From Nonomuraea wenchangensis (GTDB lineage: Bacteria > Actinomycetota > Actinomycetes > Streptosporangiales > Streptosporangiaceae): a stretch of DNA of 64,000 nucleotides. The translations under genes were made by a program, and so were the position numbers. Positions 1 to 8,115 of the stretch are shown piece after piece. The stretch spans positions 173,986 to 237,985 of the forward strand of contig NZ_FOHX01000007.1 of NCBI RefSeq assembly GCF_900111685.1, in the 5' to 3' direction. Position 1 is the first letter of the stretch; every line of letters begins with the position of its first letter. The notes below the pieces were generated by a model. That model was not told the DNA's origin. It made no database searches and saw nothing but the letters and a program-made list of their open reading frames with translations.

Positions 1-588
1 CTCGACACCGCCTGGGCCGGGCGCGGCCAGCTCATCGGCTCGATGACGCCGCCCACCGACCCCTGGTACGAGGACCGCACCGGCGACTACCCCTACGACC
101 CGGCCAAGGCCAAGGAACTGCTCGGCGGGAAGACCTACACCGTCAAGATGCGCATCCCCAACCTGCCGTACGCGGTGGCGAGCGCCCAGGTCGTCAAGTC
201 GCAGCTCGCGCAGGTGGGCATCACGGCCGACATCGAGCCGCTGGAGTTCCCCGCCCGCTGGCTCGACCAGGTGTTCAGCAAGGGCGACTACGACCTGTCC
301 ATCATCAACCACGTCGAGCCTCGCGACATGGGCATCTTCGCCGACAAGTCCTACTACTTCCGCTACGACAACCCCGAGTTCGGCAAGCTCCTCGCCGCCG
401 CCGACGAGGGCACCGAGCAGGAGCAGACCGACGCGCTCAAGCAGGCCGCCAAGCTGCTGTCCGACGACGCCGCCGCCGACTGGCTCTTCCTGTTCCCCAA
501 CCTGATCGTGGCCAAGAAGGGCGTCACCGGCCTGCCCCAGAACGCCATCGCGGAGTCCTTCGACTTCACCGCGCTCGCCAAGCAGTGA
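1..588 (+). CDS. ABC transporter substrate-binding protein, family 5 (C-terminal part)
   Basis: Open from the left window edge in frame 1 to a TGA; 195 residues are visible and the N-terminus with its signal peptide lies outside. The visible part (PYDPAKAKELL near its start, then a hydrophobic substrate-binding fold with FDFTALAKQ at the end) is typical of the second lobe of DppA/OppA-type (SBP_bac_5) peptide or nickel binding proteins. It should act as an extracytoplasmic lipoprotein that delivers peptides or similar amides to the permease encoded 7 bases downstream. It heads an operon with two permeases, two ATPases and an M20 hydrolase. The actual ligand cannot be read from the sequence. 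Confidence 0.9.
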   Translation, partial: LDTAWAGRGQLIGSMTPPTDPWYEDRTGDYPYDPAKAKELLGGKTYTVKMRIPNLPYAVASAQVVKSQLAQVGITADIEPLEFPARWLDQVFSKGDYDLSIINHVEPRDMGIFADKSYYFRYDNPEFGKLLAAADEGTEQEQTDALKQAAKLLSDDAAADWLFLFPNLIVAKKGVTGLPQNAIAESFDFTALAKQ

Positions 589-595
589 CCCCCGC

Positions 596-1534
596 ATGAC
601 CCTCTACCTGGTCAGACGCCTGGCGGTGCTGGTGGCGAGCACCGCCGTGGCGGGGGTCGTCGTCTTCGCGTTCATGGCGCTGCTGCCCGGCGACCCGGCC
701 GAGATCGCCCTCGGCGTCAACGCCACCCCGGAGGCCGTCGCCGAGCTGCGCGCGCAGTTCGGCACCGACCGGCCGCCGGTGACGCAGTTCCTCGACTGGT
801 TCGGCGGCCTCGCCCAGGGCGACTTCGGCACCTCCTACGTCACCAGCGCCCCCATCGGCCCGCAGATCTCCGACCGGCTCGGCGTCACCGCCGTGCTCGT
901 GCTCGGCGGCATGGCCGTCGCGCTGGCCGTCGCGGTGCCGCTCGGCACGTACGCCGCCGTCCACCACCGCGACCCGCTCGGCGCGGCCCTCAGCGCGCTC
1001 AGCCAGGTCGGCATCGCCGTCCCCGCGTTCCTCGCCGGCATCCTGCTGGTGTTCGTCTTCGCCGTACGGGCCCAGGTGCTGCCCTCCGGCGGCTACGTCC
1101 CGCTCGCCGAGGACCCGGGGGAGTGGCTGCGGAGCCTGCTGCTGCCGTGGCTGTCGCTCGGCCTGGTGCAGGGCGCCGTACTGACCCGGTACGTGCGCAG
1201 CGCCGTCCTCGACGTCCTGCGCGAGGACTACCTGCGCACCGCCCGCGCCAAGGGCCGTGGCCGCACCGGCGCGCTGTGGCGGCACGGCCTGCGCAACGCC
1301 TCCGTGCCCGTCGTCACCGTGCTCGGGCTGCAACTGGCCACGCTGCTGATCGGCGCGGTCGTGGTCGAGCGCGTCTTCGTCATCCCCGGCCTCGGCGACC
1401 TGCTGCTCAACGGCGTCGCCGGGCGTGACCTGCTGCTCGTCCAGGGCGTGGTGATGGTGCTGGTGGCGGCCGTGCTGCTGATCAACTTCGTGGTGGACGT
1501 GGCCTACCACCTGCTCGACCCGAGGCTGCGATGA
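596..1534 (+). CDS. Dipeptide-type ABC transporter permease (DppB-like)
   Basis: A 312-residue integral membrane protein, normal length for DppB/OppB. It has an N-terminal membrane segment (about residues 7-29), the GDFGTSY motif at 75-81 that marks this permease class, about six predicted membrane spans, and the ATPase-contacting EAA loop at about 210-237 (EDYLRTARAKG...RHGLRNASVPV). It forms the channel with the next gene. The start is an ATG 7 bases after the binding-protein stop, and its stop overlaps the next start (ATGA), so translation is likely coupled. Regulation would come from a promoter outside the window. Confidence 0.93.
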   Translation: MTLYLVRRLAVLVASTAVAGVVVFAFMALLPGDPAEIALGVNATPEAVAELRAQFGTDRPPVTQFLDWFGGLAQGDFGTSYVTSAPIGPQISDRLGVTAVLVLGGMAVALAVAVPLGTYAAVHHRDPLGAALSALSQVGIAVPAFLAGILLVFVFAVRAQVLPSGGYVPLAEDPGEWLRSLLLPWLSLGLVQGAVLTRYVRSAVLDVLREDYLRTARAKGRGRTGALWRHGLRNASVPVVTVLGLQLATLLIGAVVVERVFVIPGLGDLLLNGVAGRDLLLVQGVVMVLVAAVLLINFVVDVAYHLLDPRLR

Positions 1535-2379
1535 GAGGGCTCGCGATGAGAGGCCGGCTCAACGCGGGGCTCGTCGCCGGCGGCGCGCTCGTCGCCGTCG
1601 TGGTGCTGGCCGCGCTGGTGTCGTTCGTGTGGACGCCGTACGACCCCACTCTCGTCGACGCCGCCGCCAAGCTCCACGAGCCCGGCGGCGGCCACCTCCT
1701 CGGAGCCGACAAGTTCGGCCGCGACACGCTCAGCCAGCTCATGGTCGGCGCCCGCACCACCCTCTACGTCGGCATCGTCGCCGTCGGCATCGCCGCGCTG
1801 CTCGGCACGCCGCTCGGCGTGCTCGCCGGGATGACGCCGCGCGGCTGGCTGTCGGAGCTGGTCATGCGGGTCAACGACCTCGTCTTCGCCTTCCCCGCGC
1901 TGCTGCTGGCCGTCATGCTCGGCGCGGTCTACGGGGCCGGTACGCTCACCGCAATGATCGCCATCGGGGTGGCCACGGTGCCCGCCTTCGCCCGGGTGGC
2001 CCGCGCCGCCACGCTCCAGGTTATGGTCACCGACTACGTACTCGCCGCCCGCGCCGCCGGCCGCCGCGGCGGCGCCGTCGCGCTGCGGCACGTGCTGCCC
2101 AACATCTCCTCCGTGCTCATCGTCCAGGCGTCGGTGTCGTTCGCCATCGCCATCCTGGCCGAGGCGGCGCTGTCGTTCCTCGGCTTCGGCACCCGCCCGC
2201 CCACCCCCTCCTGGGGGCGGATGCTCCAGGAGTCGCAGGAGCTGCTGTTCTCCACCCCGCGCCTCGCGCTGTGGCCCGGCCTGGCCGTCGCGCTCGCCGT
2301 GCTCGGCTTCAACCTGCTCGGCGACGGCCTGCGCGACTTCCTCGACCCGAAGCTGAGGAGGATCCGTGCTGACGGTTGA
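1531..2379 (+). CDS. Dipeptide-type ABC transporter permease (DppC-like)
   Basis: A 282-residue permease of the DppC/OppC class. It has a first membrane span at about residues 11-34, then the GADKFGRDTLSQLMVGART segment that is conserved in DppC proteins, several further spans and an EAA loop at about 166-195 ending in RHVLPNISS. The first ATG overlaps the dppB stop; an in-frame ATG at 1546 is an alternative start that would remove five residues. Its last 14 bases overlap the start of the ATPase gene. It partners with the upstream permease in the heterodimeric channel. Confidence 0.93.
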   Translation: MRGLAMRGRLNAGLVAGGALVAVVVLAALVSFVWTPYDPTLVDAAAKLHEPGGGHLLGADKFGRDTLSQLMVGARTTLYVGIVAVGIAALLGTPLGVLAGMTPRGWLSELVMRVNDLVFAFPALLLAVMLGAVYGAGTLTAMIAIGVATVPAFARVARAATLQVMVTDYVLAARAAGRRGGAVALRHVLPNISSVLIVQASVSFAIAILAEAALSFLGFGTRPPTPSWGRMLQESQELLFSTPRLALWPGLAVALAVLGFNLLGDGLRDFLDPKLRRIRADG

Positions 2380-3295
2380 CGGGCTCACGGTTGACGGGCT
2401 CGGCGTGCGGGCAGGCGACACCGAGCTGGTGCGCGAGGTGTCGTTCTCGATCGGGCCGGGCGAGCGGGTCGGGCTGATCGGCGAGTCCGGCTCCGGCAAG
2501 TCGCTGACCGCGCTGTCGCTCATGGGCCTGCTGCCCGAGGGCGTCACCGCCACCGGCCGCGCCACGCTCGCCGGCCGCGACCTGATCGGCGTCCCCGAGA
2601 GCCGGCTCAAGCGGCTGCGCGGCCGTGACCTGTCGATGGTCTTCCAGGAGCCCATGACCGCGCTCAACCCGCTCATGCGGGTCGGCGCCCAGGTCGCCGA
2701 GGTCATGACCCTGCACGGCCGGGGCCGCCGCGAGGCCCGCGCCCGCGCCGTCGAGCTGCTGGAACGGGTGCGGCTGCCCGAGCCCGAGCAGCTCGCCCGC
2801 GCCTACCCTCACCAGCTCTCCGGCGGGCAGCGCCAGCGCGTCATGCTCGCCATCGCCCTCGCCAACGAGCCCGCGCTGCTCATCTGCGACGAGCCCACCA
2901 CCGCGCTCGACGTCACCGTGCAGAAGCGGATGCTCGACCTCATCGCCGAGGTCGCGCCCGCGCTGCTGTTCATCACCCACGACCTCGCCGTGGTCGCCGC
3001 CGTCTGCGAGCGGGTCCTCGTCATGTACGGCGGCCGCGTCGTCGAGTCCGGCCCCATCCGCGAGGTGTTCACCCGGCCCCGCCACCGCTACACCGAAGGG
3101 CTGCTGGCCGCCTCCCGGCTCACCCCGCGCGGCACCCGCCTGCCCACCATCAGCGGCAGCGTCCCCGCGGCCGGGCACTTCCCCGGCGGCTGCGTGTTCG
3201 GCAACCGCTGCCCGCACGCCGACGCGCTCTGCGAGACGGTCCCCGCGCTGACAGGAGAAGGCCATGCCCACGCATGCCGGCACCCCGCGGGCTGA
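2366..3295 (+). CDS. Peptide ABC transporter ATP-binding protein (DppD-like)
   Basis: A 309-residue ABC ATPase. Walker A is GESGSGKS at 39-46, the signature LSGGQRQR lies near 151-158, and Walker B with DEPTT follows near 171-179. The C-terminal oligopeptide-transporter domain keeps four cysteines (276, 282, 289, 304) in a CVFGNRC...C...C arrangement; in related DppD proteins such a set binds an iron-sulfur cluster. The GTG start sits inside the end of the permease gene behind GAGGAGG. The end overlaps the next ATPase by 32 bases. It energises import together with the DppF-like protein. Confidence 0.93.
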   Translation: MLTVDGLTVDGLGVRAGDTELVREVSFSIGPGERVGLIGESGSGKSLTALSLMGLLPEGVTATGRATLAGRDLIGVPESRLKRLRGRDLSMVFQEPMTALNPLMRVGAQVAEVMTLHGRGRREARARAVELLERVRLPEPEQLARAYPHQLSGGQRQRVMLAIALANEPALLICDEPTTALDVTVQKRMLDLIAEVAPALLFITHDLAVVAAVCERVLVMYGGRVVESGPIREVFTRPRHRYTEGLLAASRLTPRGTRLPTISGSVPAAGHFPGGCVFGNRCPHADALCETVPALTGEGHAHACRHPAG

Positions 3296-4088
3296 AAACC
3301 CCGGCGAGCCGCTGATCGAGGCCCGCGGGCTGAGCCGCGTCTACCGCCGCCCCCGCACCTCGCTGCTGCGGCCGGGCGCCGCCGTCCACGCGCTGCGCGA
3401 CGTCTCGCTGACCGTCGGCAGGGGCGAACGGTACGGCATCGTCGGCGAGTCCGGCTCCGGCAAGTCCACGCTGCTGCGCCTGCTGTGCGCACTCGACCGG
3501 CCCACCGCAGGCACCATCGCCTTCGACGGCCGGCCGGTCACCGGCCGGCCCGAGCGCGACCTGCGCTTCCTGCGGGAGAACCTGCAGATCGTCTTCCAGG
3601 ACCCGATGAGCTCGCTCGACCCCCGCATGCGGGTGCGCGACCTCGTCGCCGAGCCGCTCGTCGCCCTCGGCCTGCCCGTCGGCGGGCGGGTCGCCGAGCT
3701 GCTGGACGCGGTCGGCCTGCCCGCCGGGGCCGCCGACCGCTACCCCCACCAGTTCTCCGGCGGGCAGCGCCAGCGCATCGCCATCGCCCGCGCCCTCGCG
3801 CCCCGCCCGAAGGCGCTGGTCGCCGACGAGCCCGTCAGCGCATTGGACGTCTCCGTACGCGGGCAGATACTCAACCTGCTGGCCGACCTCGTCGACGAGC
3901 TCGGGCTGACGCTCGTGTTCGTCTCGCACGACCTGTCCGTGGTGCGCCACGTGTGCGAGACGGTCGCGGTCATGCACCACGGCGAGATCGTCGAGAGCGG
4001 GCCGGTGGACGAGGTGTGGGCCGCGCCGGCGCACCCCTACACGCGGGCGCTGCTGGAGGCCGTACCGACGCTGGAGGATCTGACGTGA
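3264..4088 (+). CDS. Peptide ABC transporter ATP-binding protein (DppF-like, short)
   Basis: A 274-residue ABC ATPase, with Walker A GESGSGKST at 61-69, Q-loop QIVFQDPMSSLDP, signature FSGGQRQR near 163, Walker B ADEPVSALD and the H-loop SHDLS. It ends soon after HPYTRALL, so it lacks the cysteine-bearing C-terminal extension that its partner DppD carries. The ATG has AGGAGA a few bases upstream, which favours this start although it lies within the previous gene. The stop overlaps the GTG of the hydrolase gene (GTGA). It should form the ATPase heterodimer of the importer. Confidence 0.93.
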   Translation: MPTHAGTPRAENPGEPLIEARGLSRVYRRPRTSLLRPGAAVHALRDVSLTVGRGERYGIVGESGSGKSTLLRLLCALDRPTAGTIAFDGRPVTGRPERDLRFLRENLQIVFQDPMSSLDPRMRVRDLVAEPLVALGLPVGGRVAELLDAVGLPAGAADRYPHQFSGGQRQRIAIARALAPRPKALVADEPVSALDVSVRGQILNLLADLVDELGLTLVFVSHDLSVVRHVCETVAVMHHGEIVESGPVDEVWAAPAHPYTRALLEAVPTLEDLT

Positions 4089-5266
4089 TCGAGGTCGACG
4101 CCGCCGGAGTGGTGGAGTTCACGCGGGAGCTGGTGCGCGTCCCCAGCACCAACGACCCGGGGCGGCGCGAGCGGGCCGCCGCCGAGCTGGTCGCCGCGCG
4201 GATGCGCTCGTGGGGCTGGGAGCCCACCTGGTACGAGGTCGAGCCCGACCGGCCCAACGTGGTTGCCGTGGTCGAGGGCGGCGGCGGCGACGGCCCGACG
4301 CTGATGTTCGAGGGCCACACCGACGTCGTCACCGAGGGCGACCTGTCGGAGTGGACCGTGGACCCGTTCGGCGGCGAGCTCCGCGACGGCCGGCTGTGGG
4401 GGAGGGGCAGCGCCGACATGAAGTCCGGCCTGGCCGCCACCCTGTACGCCACCCGCGCCCTGCAGCTCGCCGGCCCGTTCCCCGGCCGGATCAAGGTGTG
4501 CGCGCTGGCCGACGAGGAAGGGCTCATGATCGGCGCCCACCACTTCGTCGCCGAAGGGCTCGCCGCCGACGTGGACGGCGCCATCGTCGCCGAGCCCGAG
4601 GCCGGCGAGATCTGCGCCGTCGCCAAGGGCGCGCTCCGGCTGCGCGTGGACCTCACCGGCAAGATGGCGCACGGCGCGATGCCGCAGCACGGCCGCAACC
4701 CGATCGCCGCCGCCGGGCCGCTGCTCGTGGGGCTCGCCGGGCTGCAGGAGGAGCTGCAGCGCCGGCATCCGGCCCACGAGCACCTCGGCGAGGTGTACGT
4801 CACGCCGACCGTGCTGCGGGCCGGCTCGCACGAGCAGGTCAACGTCATCCCCGCCACCGCCTCCGTCTTCGTGGACGTGCGGACGGTGCCCGGCGTCGAG
4901 CACAAGGACGTCGCCGACCAGGTGGCCGCGCTCGCCGCCCGCGCCGCCCGCGACGGGATCGCCGCCGAGGTGTCGGTGCTGGTGGACCGGCCGCCCGTGG
5001 ACGTGCCCGTGACCGACCCGGTGGTGGCCGCGCTGGCCGCCGCCCACCGGGCGGTCACCGGGGAGGAGCCCGTGTACGGCGGGGTGCCCGGCTCGACCGA
5101 CGGCACCGTGCTCACGCACTGGGGCGGCATCCCGTCGGTCGTGTACGGGCCGGGCGGCAAGTGGATCGCCCACCAGGCCGACGAGTTCGTCGAGATCGAG
5201 GAGATCGTCCGCTGCACCCGCGTCTTCGCCGAGGCCGCCCGCCGCTTCCTCACGGGCGACCACTGA
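4085..5266 (+). CDS. M20 family metallohydrolase (ArgE/DapE/ACY1-like)
   Basis: A 393-residue zinc hydrolase of the M20 family. The di-metal site is intact: GHTD (H78, D80), D111 in ADMKSG, the EE pair at 144-145, E170 and a C-terminal His at about 363; the lid domain holds MAHGAMP with H196. M20 enzymes cleave N-acyl-amino acids, small peptides or succinyl-diaminopimelate. The GTG start overlaps the stop of the ATPase gene, so the enzyme is coupled to the importer and probably acts in the cytoplasm on the imported compound. Exact substrate is unknown; N-acyl or succinyl amino acids and dipeptides are the main options. Confidence 0.88.
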   Translation: MIEVDAAGVVEFTRELVRVPSTNDPGRRERAAAELVAARMRSWGWEPTWYEVEPDRPNVVAVVEGGGGDGPTLMFEGHTDVVTEGDLSEWTVDPFGGELRDGRLWGRGSADMKSGLAATLYATRALQLAGPFPGRIKVCALADEEGLMIGAHHFVAEGLAADVDGAIVAEPEAGEICAVAKGALRLRVDLTGKMAHGAMPQHGRNPIAAAGPLLVGLAGLQEELQRRHPAHEHLGEVYVTPTVLRAGSHEQVNVIPATASVFVDVRTVPGVEHKDVADQVAALAARAARDGIAAEVSVLVDRPPVDVPVTDPVVAALAAAHRAVTGEEPVYGGVPGSTDGTVLTHWGGIPSVVYGPGGKWIAHQADEFVEIEEIVRCTRVFAEAARRFLTGDH

Positions 5267-5293
5267 CCCGCCGGTCCCCGGGCCGGGGGCGGG

Positions 5294-6055
5294 TCAGGTG
5301 GGCGGGTCGAAGCGGCCGTCCACGGCGGTCCAGCCGCCGTCCACGTACAGCACCGAGCCGGTGACGAAGCTGGCCGCGTCACCGGCCAGGTAGACCACGG
5401 CCCCGGCCATCTCCTCCGCCGACGCCCAGCGGCCGAGGGCGGACTTGGCGGCGTAGGCGGCGTACCAGTCGGGATGGTCCTTGATCTGGCGGGTCAGCGG
5501 CGTCTCGACGACGCCGGGCGCGATGGCGTTGACGCGCACGCCGTACGGGCCGAACTCGGCGGCGGCCGTCCGCAGCAGCTGCACCAGGCCCGCCTTCGTG
5601 GCCGCGTACGCGCTCTGCCCCGGCTCGGTCACCGACGCGCGGATGGACGCGAACCCGATGATCGAGCCGCGCCGCCGCTCCACCATGCCCGCGCCGAAGG
5701 CCCGTACGACGTCGAACGACCCCCGCAGGTTGAGCCCCACCACCCGGTCGAACTCCTCGCCGGTGTAGTCGAGCAGCCGTTTGCGCACGTTCGTGGCGGC
5801 GGTGAACACCAGCACGTCGGCCGGCAGCTCGGCGGCGGCCGACCGTACGGCGTCGGGGTCGAGCACGTCCAGCAGCCGCGCGGCGCCCCCGCAGGCGGCG
5901 GCGCTCTCCTGGGCGGCGTCCAGGTCGCGGTCGGCGCAGACGACGGACGCGCCGTGCGCGGCCAGCGCCAGCGCCGCCTCCCTGCCGATGCCGCTGCCCG
6001 CCCCGATCACCACGGCACGCCGCCCGTCCAGGCGGAACAGCCCGTCATATCCCAT
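5294..6055 (-). CDS. SDR family oxidoreductase
   Basis: A 253-residue classical short-chain dehydrogenase. The nucleotide-binding loop GAGSGIG is at 18-24, with an acidic residue after strand 2 (ADRD, 41-44) that argues for NAD(H). The catalytic Ser137, Tyr150 and Lys154 (YAATK) are present and the C-terminus ends in the usual YVDGGW segment. The substrate is unknown. It converges on the M20 gene and diverges from the methyltransferase. No ribosome binding site is evident before the ATG; a TAGGGT box ends six bases upstream, so the transcript may be leaderless. Confidence 0.87.
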   Translation of the reverse strand: MGYDGLFRLDGRRAVVIGAGSGIGREAALALAAHGASVVCADRDLDAAQESAAACGGAARLLDVLDPDAVRSAAAELPADVLVFTAATNVRKRLLDYTGEEFDRVVGLNLRGSFDVVRAFGAGMVERRRGSIIGFASIRASVTEPGQSAYAATKAGLVQLLRTAAAEFGPYGVRVNAIAPGVVETPLTRQIKDHPDWYAAYAAKSALGRWASAEEMAGAVVYLAGDAASFVTGSVLYVDGGWTAVDGRFDPPT

Positions 6056-6061
6056 GAGGGC

Positions 6062-6067
6062 ACCCTA
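6062..6067 (-). promoter_or_regulatory. Candidate -10 box of a leaderless SDR promoter
   Basis: Reading on the minus strand, TAGGGT lies six bases before the ATG at 6055 and fits the actinobacterial TANNNT -10 pattern. No clear -35 hexamer is seen at 17-18 bases. The spacing and the lack of a Shine-Dalgarno sequence suggest a transcript that begins at or next to the start codon. Confidence 0.35.
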
Positions 6068-6148
6068 GCGACCGGTCTGACCAGTGCACCAGGTTGTCCG
6101 GCGGGCGCGTGCGGAGAACTGTCGGTGCCGTCCGGCAGGATGACCCGC

Positions 6149-6814
6149 ATGCAGCACTCCGACACTCACCCCGATGCGCACCCCGGCACCGCGGCGTTCT
6201 GGGACGCCGCCGCCGACACGTTCGACGAGGAGGCGGACCACGGCCTGCGCGACCCGCGCGTCCGCGCCGCCTGGGCCGCTCGCCTGGCCGCCTGGCTGCC
6301 GCCGGGCGACGGGCGGCTCGACGCGCTCGACCTCGGGTGCGGCACGGGGTCGCTGTCGCTGCTGCTGGCCGAGGCGGGTCACCGCGTCACGGGCGTCGAT
6401 CTCGCGCCGCGCATGGTGGAGCGGGCGCGGGCCAAGCTCGCGGGCACCGGCGCCGTCGTGACGGTGGGCGACGCCGCCGCGCCCCCGGTGGGGGAGCGGC
6501 GCTTCGACGTGGTGCTCTCCCGCCACCTCGTCTGGGCCCTGCCCCGGCCGGAGGAGGCGCTGGCCCGCTGGGCGGGGCTGCTGCGCCCCGGCGGCCGGCT
6601 CGTCCTCGTCGAGGGCCGCTGGGGCACGGTCCCCCGCCGCGAGGGCACGCCCTGGGACGGCGGGGTCCCCGCGGCCGAGCTGATGGCCGCGCTGCGACGC
6701 CTTCCGGTCCCGCTGACGGACGTCCGCGTCGAGCCGCTCACCGACCCGCTGCTGTGGGGCAAGGAGATCACCGACGAGCGCTACACGGTGACGGCGACCC
6801 GACCGGACGCGTAG
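6149..6814 (+). CDS. Class I SAM-dependent methyltransferase
   Basis: A 221-residue methyltransferase. Motif I is DLGCGTG at 61-67, followed by the GVDLAPRMVERA segment (motif II acidic residue) and a post-motif region VLSRHLVWALPRPEEALARWAGLLRPGG, typical of the Methyltransf_11/25 group that methylates small molecules. An ATG three codons earlier (6140) is possible; 6149 is preferred because GGCAGGA sits eight bases before it. The acceptor is unknown. It stands alone, divergent from the SDR gene and convergent with the GNAT gene, two bases away. Confidence 0.85.
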   Translation: MQHSDTHPDAHPGTAAFWDAAADTFDEEADHGLRDPRVRAAWAARLAAWLPPGDGRLDALDLGCGTGSLSLLLAEAGHRVTGVDLAPRMVERARAKLAGTGAVVTVGDAAAPPVGERRFDVVLSRHLVWALPRPEEALARWAGLLRPGGRLVLVEGRWGTVPRREGTPWDGGVPAAELMAALRRLPVPLTDVRVEPLTDPLLWGKEITDERYTVTATRPDA

Positions 6815-6815
6815 G

Positions 6816-7382
6816 TCAGGGGGAGGCGGGGTGCCGGTCTTCGGGACGGAGCTCGTACTCGACCTCGCCCTGCTCCGCCCCCTCGATCGGGTCCGGCCAG
6901 TCCTCGAAGAACGTCCGCACGAACCGCATCCCGCACTTCTCCATGACCCGCCGCGACCCTAGGTTGACCGCCATCGTCTGCGCGAACACCCGCCGCGCCC
7001 CCAGCTCCCCGAACGCGTGGTCGATGAGCGCCAGCGACCCCTCGGTCGCGTACCCCTTGCCCCAGGCCGCGCGGTGCAGCCGGTAGCCCAGCTCAAGCTC
7101 GTCCGCCGGCCCGCCCTCGGGCGGGCGCAGGTGGAACCAGCCGACGAAGCCGCCCGACGCCTTCTCGACGGCCGCGAGGAAGTCGCCGCGGACGAACCGC
7201 GGCAGGGTCTCCCCGAGGATCCGCTCGCGCGGGACCGGCTTGCCGCCGTTGAGGTACCGCATGACCTCGGCGTCGTTGTGCAGGGCGATCAGCTGCTCGG
7301 CGTCGGCGGCCGTGAAGGGGCGCAGGACCAGCCGCGAAGTCTCCAAAGGGGTGTCCACCGGGCACACGGTAGCCAGCAACAT
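6816..7382 (-). CDS. GNAT family N-acetyltransferase (RimJ/RimL-like)
   Basis: A 188-residue acetyltransferase of the Acetyltransf_3 group: TSRLVLRPFTAADAEQL near the N-terminus, GWFHLRPPEGG in the middle, then the acetyl-CoA loop region WGKGYATEGSLALIDHAF and the C-terminal SRRVMEKCGMRF. Such proteins acetylate protein N-termini or small amines with acetyl-CoA. The ATG at 7382 gives eight extra residues; a GTG at 7358, directly before DTPLETSRLVLRPF, is a likely alternative start. It is a single gene, and its upstream region abuts the DUF1918 remnant. Confidence 0.85.
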   Translation of the reverse strand: MLLATVCPVDTPLETSRLVLRPFTAADAEQLIALHNDAEVMRYLNGGKPVPRERILGETLPRFVRGDFLAAVEKASGGFVGWFHLRPPEGGPADELELGYRLHRAAWGKGYATEGSLALIDHAFGELGARRVFAQTMAVNLGSRRVMEKCGMRFVRTFFEDWPDPIEGAEQGEVEYELRPEDRHPASP

Positions 7383-7420
7383 GTCCGGTCATCGACCGGT
7401 TTTCCCGGACGGCCGCGCTG

Positions 7421-7531
7421 GTGCACTGCGGGAGCAGGCCGCCCTACGTCGTACGCTTCGGCGACGGCCACACGCAGTTCGTCTACCCGGGCCCCGACGC
7501 GGTGGTCCTGCCGGGAGAGCCGTCCGGCTGA
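7421..7531 (+). pseudogene. DUF1918-like remnant (C-terminal fragment)
   Basis: A short frame from a GTG to TGA encodes 36 residues including PPYVVRFGDGHTQFVYPGPDAVV. This matches, from memory of the family, the second half of DUF1918 proteins (PPYLVRW.DGHE.L.FPG.DA), small actinobacterial proteins of about 60 residues. The expected first half (VGDRLVV...GEILEV) is missing; the upstream in-frame sequence does not resemble it and has no ribosome binding site. Its last 49 bases overlap the tail of the antitoxin-like gene on the other strand. I read it as a decayed gene end; a short functional peptide is less likely. Confidence 0.5.
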
Positions 7532-8058
7532 CCCGGCGGCGGCCCGGCGAGGGAGCGCAGCGCCTGCGCGGCGTCGTGCCCCGACCCGGCCGCGACCTGC
7601 GTGCCGCCGGCGTCGCGGGCGATGGCGACGACCAGCCCGCCCACCGGGTCGCGGGCCAGCGTGACCGTGTGGCCGTCGGCGAGCAGCGCGTCGGCGTCCG
7701 GCCGGCGCGGCGCGGCGGGCGGCTCCAGCAGCAGGCGGGCCGCGATCAGCGCCGCGACGGGGGTGCGGTGGCGGGTGAGGAGCACGGGCTCGTCGTCGTA
7801 CGGGCCGGCCACCTGGCGGACGAGGTCGCCGAGCTTCGAGCGGGCCGTGGACAGCGACACGACCGGCAGCCCGGTCAGCACTCCGGCCACCCGTGACAGG
7901 GGCACCAGCGCCGCCCACTCCCAGCGCTCGCGGGTGATCAGGCTGACCCGGCCGTTCCTGGCGGCGTCCACGAGCGAGCCCCAGCGGGCGCGCGCGTCCT
8001 CGACGGCGACCGGCGTGCCGAGACGGGCCACGAGCTCCTCGTACGAGGGCCGCTCCAT
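7483..8058 (-). CDS. Tandem Phd/YefM-like antitoxin domain protein
   Basis: 191 residues. Two segments have the Phd/YefM (prevent-host-death) antitoxin pattern: about 17-56 (VEDARARWGSLVDAARNGR...LITRERWEWAALVPL) and about 66-110 (VVSLSTARSKLGDLVRQV...PVLLTRHRTPVAALIAA). A third part (about 129-170) may be a degenerate HicB-like fold. Phd antitoxins bind operator DNA through this domain and a toxin through a C-terminal tail. No PIN, RelE or Doc gene is adjacent, so this may be a regulator. The ATG at 8058 is chosen because similarity starts there. A perfect palindrome lies at 8077-8090. Confidence 0.7.
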   Translation of the reverse strand: MERPSYEELVARLGTPVAVEDARARWGSLVDAARNGRVSLITRERWEWAALVPLSRVAGVLTGLPVVSLSTARSKLGDLVRQVAGPYDDEPVLLTRHRTPVAALIAARLLLEPPAAPRRPDADALLADGHTVTLARDPVGGLVVAIARDAGGTQVAAGSGHDAAQALRSLAGPPPGQPDGSPGRTTASGPG

Positions 8059-8076
8059 GTTGATCACCGGTGAATC

Positions 8077-8090
8077 GTAAGGCTCCTTAC
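8077..8090. promoter_or_regulatory. Palindromic operator candidate GTAAGG-CT-CCTTAC
   Basis: A perfect inverted repeat with six-base arms and a two-base centre, 18 bases upstream of the antitoxin-like start codon. Phd/YefM proteins autorepress through short palindromes in just this position, so this is the expected kind of site; binding itself is inference. On the minus strand it also contains AAGGAG, too far (over 20 bases) from the ATG to be its ribosome binding site. Confidence 0.45.
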
Positions 8091-8115
8091 AGAAGTTCGC
8101 CAACCCGCCAGGGCG

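Noticed and set aside
566..1510. His/Gly/Asp-rich minus-strand frame antisense to dppB (and many similar frames elsewhere)
   Set aside because: These low-complexity proteins are mirror images of hydrophobic permease codons, lack ribosome binding sites and have no family features.
7601..8080. Plus-strand frame as the missing toxin of the antitoxin-like gene
   Set aside because: It is fully antisense to that gene, Ser/Arg-rich, has no toxin motif and lacks a ribosome binding site.
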